From: Guyanagaster necrorhizus
Taxonomy: Eukaryota > Basidiomycota > Agaricomycetes > Agaricales > Physalacriaceae
Length of the DNA stretch: 64,000 bases
Assembly (NCBI RefSeq): GCF_019112545.1
Contig: NW_025064889.1
Location: forward strand, 1,013,654 to 1,077,653
Direction: 5' to 3'
Shown: positions 60,010 through 64,000 of the stretch, in pieces
Layout of the letters: each line of letters opens with the position of its first letter
How positions within the stretch are numbered: position 1 is the first letter of the stretch
Made by a program: the position numbers and the translations under genes
Notes under the pieces: generated by a model
What the model was told of the DNA's origin: nothing
Databases searched by the model: none
The model's input: the letters and a program-made list of their open reading frames with translations, nothing else

Positions 60010-61744
60010 GTGCTATCTCCCATATTTATTAAATTTATGTGTTGGGTGAACATTCTTGATATCTACATTATCCGTATGTCCTTGTTGTCGAAATGTACGT
60101 CTATATATCTTATCTCGCTATGATCGATTTCCGTCGTTGCATTTGAAACTTTCGAATCCTTCCTGACTATTTGTCCCTTTATATTGTCTACAACTGCAAA
60201 GAATATACAAGGGATGATGGTGCTAAGGGACGAGGAATCTGGCAGGGGGACCTCTAAGTGACCGAATCTTCTAACCGGTACGGTTGTCGCAGTCCTGAAG
60301 AACGGGTAGTGAAAACGTGCGAAAGGTGACAGTGGCTCTCAGTCCGGGAGGTTCTAACACACGTCACAGCCGGCTGCTGCAATGAAAGAATGCATCGCTG
60401 CTGTTTGTGATAATTGGCTCAAAGTGGGAATGGGGGGCGGTTCAGTGTTAAGAGATTCAGGGCGACAGACGGACATGAATACTGTATGTAGGTCTAAAGA
60501 AGGTGACTCTGGTCTTTGTGAAATATGCTGATGTTGAGGACGGATGCCTGGATATGGACATCGGCAGTTTGAACGGTGGAAGGGAAATAGAGCCTGGCGG
60601 CAGAGGGGAGTAGATAAAAAACAGAGAGATCAATCCATATGCATGAAGAAAGCACGAAACTTGTATTGTCACCTAGGACGAGGAAAGCGGCAGTACTTCA
60701 AACGAGGAATAATACTACGTGAGACCGGTATCGGACCGTTCCCACCGTCGACCGTGTTAGCCAGGCCCACGTGATATCGACGACGTTCTAAAATGGGAGC
60801 AGTTTTACGCGTCAAATTCTCAGTTTTACGTAAATTCTGCCTTGGATGAACAGCATATAAGCGGTGGCCTCATCCCAAGAATCCTAGCACCCCCAACTGA
60901 AGATGAGGATGCATGTTAATGGTATGCATTTTTCACTCAGGACACCACGCTTATATCACTAGCGTGGTGGATGCAGGCCATAATTATAATCATTAAATAC
61001 CGCTCGGATAGATATTCCCTTGAACGCTATACACGTCCAGTATGTACTTGTATGGATGCGACATAATGCCTAACACTGAGGCCATTTCGTCTCTCAAAAC
61101 ATCTCATACAATGAAAGATTTCCCGCATCTACGGCGAAGGCATGATATTGCGACCTCTTTATATGCTACTAGGACCCTCCATAATAATACGTTGGCCTTC
61201 AAGAATGCCTAGGATTATTTTTAGCTCATATATCGCTACTGTGAGCTCAGTAAAATGCAGTCTGGCTCACACAGACTGGTTGTAACATGATGCTAGTGAT
61301 TGCATTGCTGTGAGCCTATGGATCCATCCATCAGAATCGGCACCTTCTTTGTAGTCTGTCGTGTTATCATTGTCTTCGAGATTCTGGTCTGCACTGTGTC
61401 CACTGTCCAATGCCTCCACCCACATAGTACATATATATATCCACAAGACACCATATGACTCTCCGAAACCCTTTCCGCAATTATGCTACTCACGACCAGT
61501 TAGTCCCCCGCTATAACACTATCATTCGCACTAGCTCTTCAAAAACGCAAAGGCGTGTCATTTGTATATCCAAGCCATACTAGAAATCCCCTTCTTTACT
61601 AACTTAGAAGACGACTACTCACAGCTGTCCTAAAATCGAATTGTGGCAATAAACCGCGAGAGTGAAATACGAAGAGTAGTGGGATACCTCTTCAACTATG
61701 TTCGAGACTACGGCTACAATCTTATCAGTGGGCGTTTAAATGCC
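60010..61744. other. Intergenic stretch, no supported gene
   Basis: About 1.7 kb with only short unassigned frames. A CACGTG hexamer occurs near 60769. No other signal was found. Confidence 0.45.
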
Positions 61745-62592
61745 ATGACCTCTGCCATGGACCCAGTCGCAAGTCTTGGAAAGCTCGACATTCTTCCCAT
61801 CGAGCTGCTCGACATCATTGTTTCACAGTGCTGTGATATACAGACAGTTGTCACCTCCCTTTCGCTCGTAAACAGATGTGCTCGAGTGATCCTTCATTCG
61901 TCGTTCATCTATCAACGCCTCCGCTGCCACGCCGACCGCGCACTCGTTGCGATGCTTAGAACCAAAGTCGCGTCCTACTTTACGCTCGCAGATGTTGATA
62001 GTATCCTCTGCGGTGACCCTTACTGTACCAGAAGTGGTGACTTTGGACCCCCTCTCTGGCTCCCGGAGTGCTGTCGCTGCTGCATGTCCTGTCTTCGTGG
62101 CGCACCTGATCTCTCAGGCTTGCCCATCTCCCGACATGCAGCCACAAAGGCCCTTGGAATATCTAAATCAGCATTGGCCCGTCTCCCCACGTATGAATCA
62201 CCGTACCCGGTAGATATTGTTCGGTACACAAGCGCTATGTAACAGTATACCGACAGTGTCTGAGTTTCCGACACGCTCGAGCTGCAGCAGTCAAAATCGC
62301 CGGCGGGGAAGCGCAATTCATGGCCCGTATAAGCGTCTCACCATGGCGCCAGGCGGCATACGATGCATTCATCGCCCAGACAAGGCCATGGGATAACGTA
62401 GCTCGTTACATGGTAGCGGCGCCTTTGCCTTATTTTGACAAGCGCTTCGGAAAGGTCGATCGAGGGATTCATTGTCTAGGCTGCCAAAGAGTAGTAGTAG
62501 CAGCATCAATGGTAAACTGTGTCTACCACCGCGAGGATATTCGCCGTAGGGATACGGTTTATGTGGCTCGCGACTTCATCCACCATATATAG
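61745..62592 (+). CDS. F-box-domain protein, structure uncertain
   Basis: The ATG at 61745 opens MTSAMDPVASLGKLD, then an F-box-like stretch: ILPIELLDIIVSQCCDIQTV, SLSLVNRCARVILHS. F-box proteins recruit substrates to SCF ubiquitin ligases. The first frame stops at 62242. A second open frame that continues in a compatible way (VYRQCLSFRHARAAAV, WRQAAYDAFIAQTRPWDNVARY, HCLGCQRVV) runs to 62592. Joining them needs either an intron with a weak GTCTCC donor near 62180 or a one-base frameshift. Cys-rich motifs (CDIQ, CGDPYCTR, ECCRCCMSC) suggest a zinc-binding part. The family is common and expanded in mushrooms. The second block could be a separate relic. Confidence 0.55.
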
Positions 62593-63183
62593 AGTGACTG
62601 CCCAGAAAGTAAATGGATATGGGAGAAGCATTTGAAGGTGTTGAAGTGAAGGACCAAAAAATCTGTATTGCAGAGACGGTAGCGTTATTATATCGCAAGG
62701 AATGTAGTGGTAGGATACACGGTACTCAGATCACACCTATCATACCAAACATTCTAGACAACGCTTAACGCTGAGCCTTCCTGTAAAGAAGGAACTGACC
62801 TCAAACAGCCGTCTTATGTGTTAAAGATCATCTGGCACGTATATGTAGAATAACTTTATTTTATGCATGAAGACACTACAACGACCTCAGGAGGCTCCTC
62901 TTATCGTAAAAAATGACAAAGAAAGCTAGTGTGTACAGCGGAAATGTTCGACGGAATTTGGTGCTGAGCAGAGATGTTAGGATCGCGATAGTCAGTGGCC
63001 GCCAGCGTTCAAGTTGGCCGAAGAATATTACACCGGACCGTATTACCGGCATGTAGCAAACAATGTCATACAACATAACCCTTTTTTTTGACCCCCTCGC
63101 GTCGTTCCGTACTTTTCTTTCTGCAAAAGGCCTGGTTGCTGTATCAACTTTCAGCCAGTCCTTGTTGCATTGCCCTGTCATCC
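62593..63183. other. Intergenic stretch, no supported gene
   Basis: Downstream of the F-box gene and upstream of the last gene. I see no features beyond short frames. Confidence 0.5.
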
Positions 63184-64000
63184 ATGCTTCCACCCGCCCT
63201 TCTAGAGTTCACCTTGGCACGTCTCATACATCGCGGCAGTATCTTAGGCTCCGAAGTCGTGACTGCCCGAACATGGCCCCGAAGAATTGGTGTTCGTGCC
63301 ATGCAACAAGCGGTACTCGTATCCGATACATCACCAGTAACCCTCTATCCTCACCTCAAGGGAAAGCAAACCCTTGTCAAACCTTCTCAAGGTAGCAAAA
63401 AGCCAAAAGGAGTCGGGCATTTGAAGGTTCGAGAAGAGAAAGCTGCTGCCGAACGTCCAAGATCGGAACTGGCGCATCGCGTAGATGCTTTGTTGAAAGT
63501 TGCCCAGAGAGAGGTGTGTTGAATCTAAGAGTTTGGGATGATTTGTTCAAGGGCTGTGGTTATCTTAGGAAGAAACAGTGGACCATCCTACCTTTAGCGA
63601 GGAAGAGCTCCTGTCACTCTATGAAGATATTCTTGCAGGACCCGAAACCGAAATGGAACGGCAGCAAGAAGACCTGACACCTGAACAGCGATCTTTGGAG
63701 GACGTCGAGATGGTGGAGGCAGTCTATGAACGTCTTCGCGAACAGACGCTAGAGGAATACCTGGACCCCCAGTCGTCGAAAGCACCCTGGCTTCAACATG
63801 CATATCATCGTCGTATCCTTGACCAAGTGGGAAAGCTGATGGATTTAGTGCTCCGAGGCGATGATGCTCCTCTGATCCCCATCGTCACGCTATCTATACA
63901 GGAATGGAACGCGTTGATTCGCATATGTGTACGTGCTCGTCCTCCACTAGTGCTATTGTAGTATCCAGATAAATTATAGATCCGTAAAAATGATTTGGAA
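63184..64000 (+). CDS. Probable mitochondrial PPR-like protein (3' partial)
   Basis: The start MLPPALLEFTLARLIHRGS at 63184 looks like a mitochondrial presequence, as do the Arg-rich AMQQAVL and PRRIGVR stretches after it. The exon ends near LLKVAQRE, an intron follows, and DHPTFSEEELLSLYEDIL begins a helical exon. It reaches LSIQEWNALIRIC, after which an intron (GTACGTG to TATAG) joins IRKNDLE at the window edge. The helix-rich pattern WNALIRIC-IRKNDLE resembles the start of a pentatricopeptide repeat, which bind organelle RNA in a sequence-specific way. Most of the repeats would lie outside the window, so the family call is provisional. Confidence 0.5.

Noticed and set aside
1..64000. CRISPR arrays, rRNA, integrases, intact LTR or transposase genes
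   Set aside because: None is visible; the sequence is eukaryotic, and no regular repeat-spacer pattern or catalytic motif of such genes was found.

Overview
The window looks like nuclear DNA of a mushroom-forming basidiomycete (Agaricomycetes). The evidence is: dense, short GT-AG introns (about 48-70 nt); compact genes on both strands; eukaryotic housekeeping proteins (TFIIE-beta, PAN3, OXA1, DEF1, a peroxisomal Lon); and families typical of this group (an intron-rich cytochrome P450, a DUF6534-like membrane protein, small secreted proteins, an F-box protein). I see no rRNA, tRNA, CRISPR or intact transposon.

Layout. 0-8 kb is accessory: the 3' part of a gene with a tandemly duplicated cysteine-rich module (54-2410 +), a P450 (2510-4792 -) and a DUF6534-like multispan protein (6228-8025 +). 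8.8-17.8 kb is a conserved block: TFIIE-beta (-) and PAN3 (+) diverge from a 179-nt shared promoter, followed by a possible 51-residue secreted peptide, a zinc-ribbon/LysM protein (-) and a rhodanese + dual-specificity MAP-kinase phosphatase (-). 17.8-31.5 kb is gene-poor: I can support only a conserved intronless protein (23302-23796) and a membrane protein (27389-29244 -). 31.5-38.4 kb carries malate dehydrogenase, an SRAP/HMCES-type protein, a decayed ABM-like gene and a small cysteine-rich secreted protein. 39-46 kb holds a MOV10/SDE3-like RNA helicase and a DEF1-like protein in tandem on the minus strand. 49.6-64 kb holds peroxisomal Lon (+), OXA1 (-), a long coiled-coil protein (+), an F-box protein (+) and the 5' part of a probable mitochondrial PPR-like protein (+).

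The genes do not form a single pathway. Functional themes are mRNA fate (PAN3 deadenylation, a MOV10-like helicase), RNA polymerase II (TFIIE-beta, DEF1), organelle protein handling (OXA1, Lon) and central metabolism (malate dehydrogenase). 

The most unusual feature is gene structure. Conserved proteins can only be read in frame through tiny exons: 4 nt in the P450, 8 and 16 nt in malate dehydrogenase, 23 nt in PAN3. Two GC-AG introns appear (TFIIE-beta, and the helicase P-loop), and TFIIE-beta has a 667-nt intron filled by a foldback sequence. All splice models were read by eye from reading-frame continuity and family conservation, not from transcripts.
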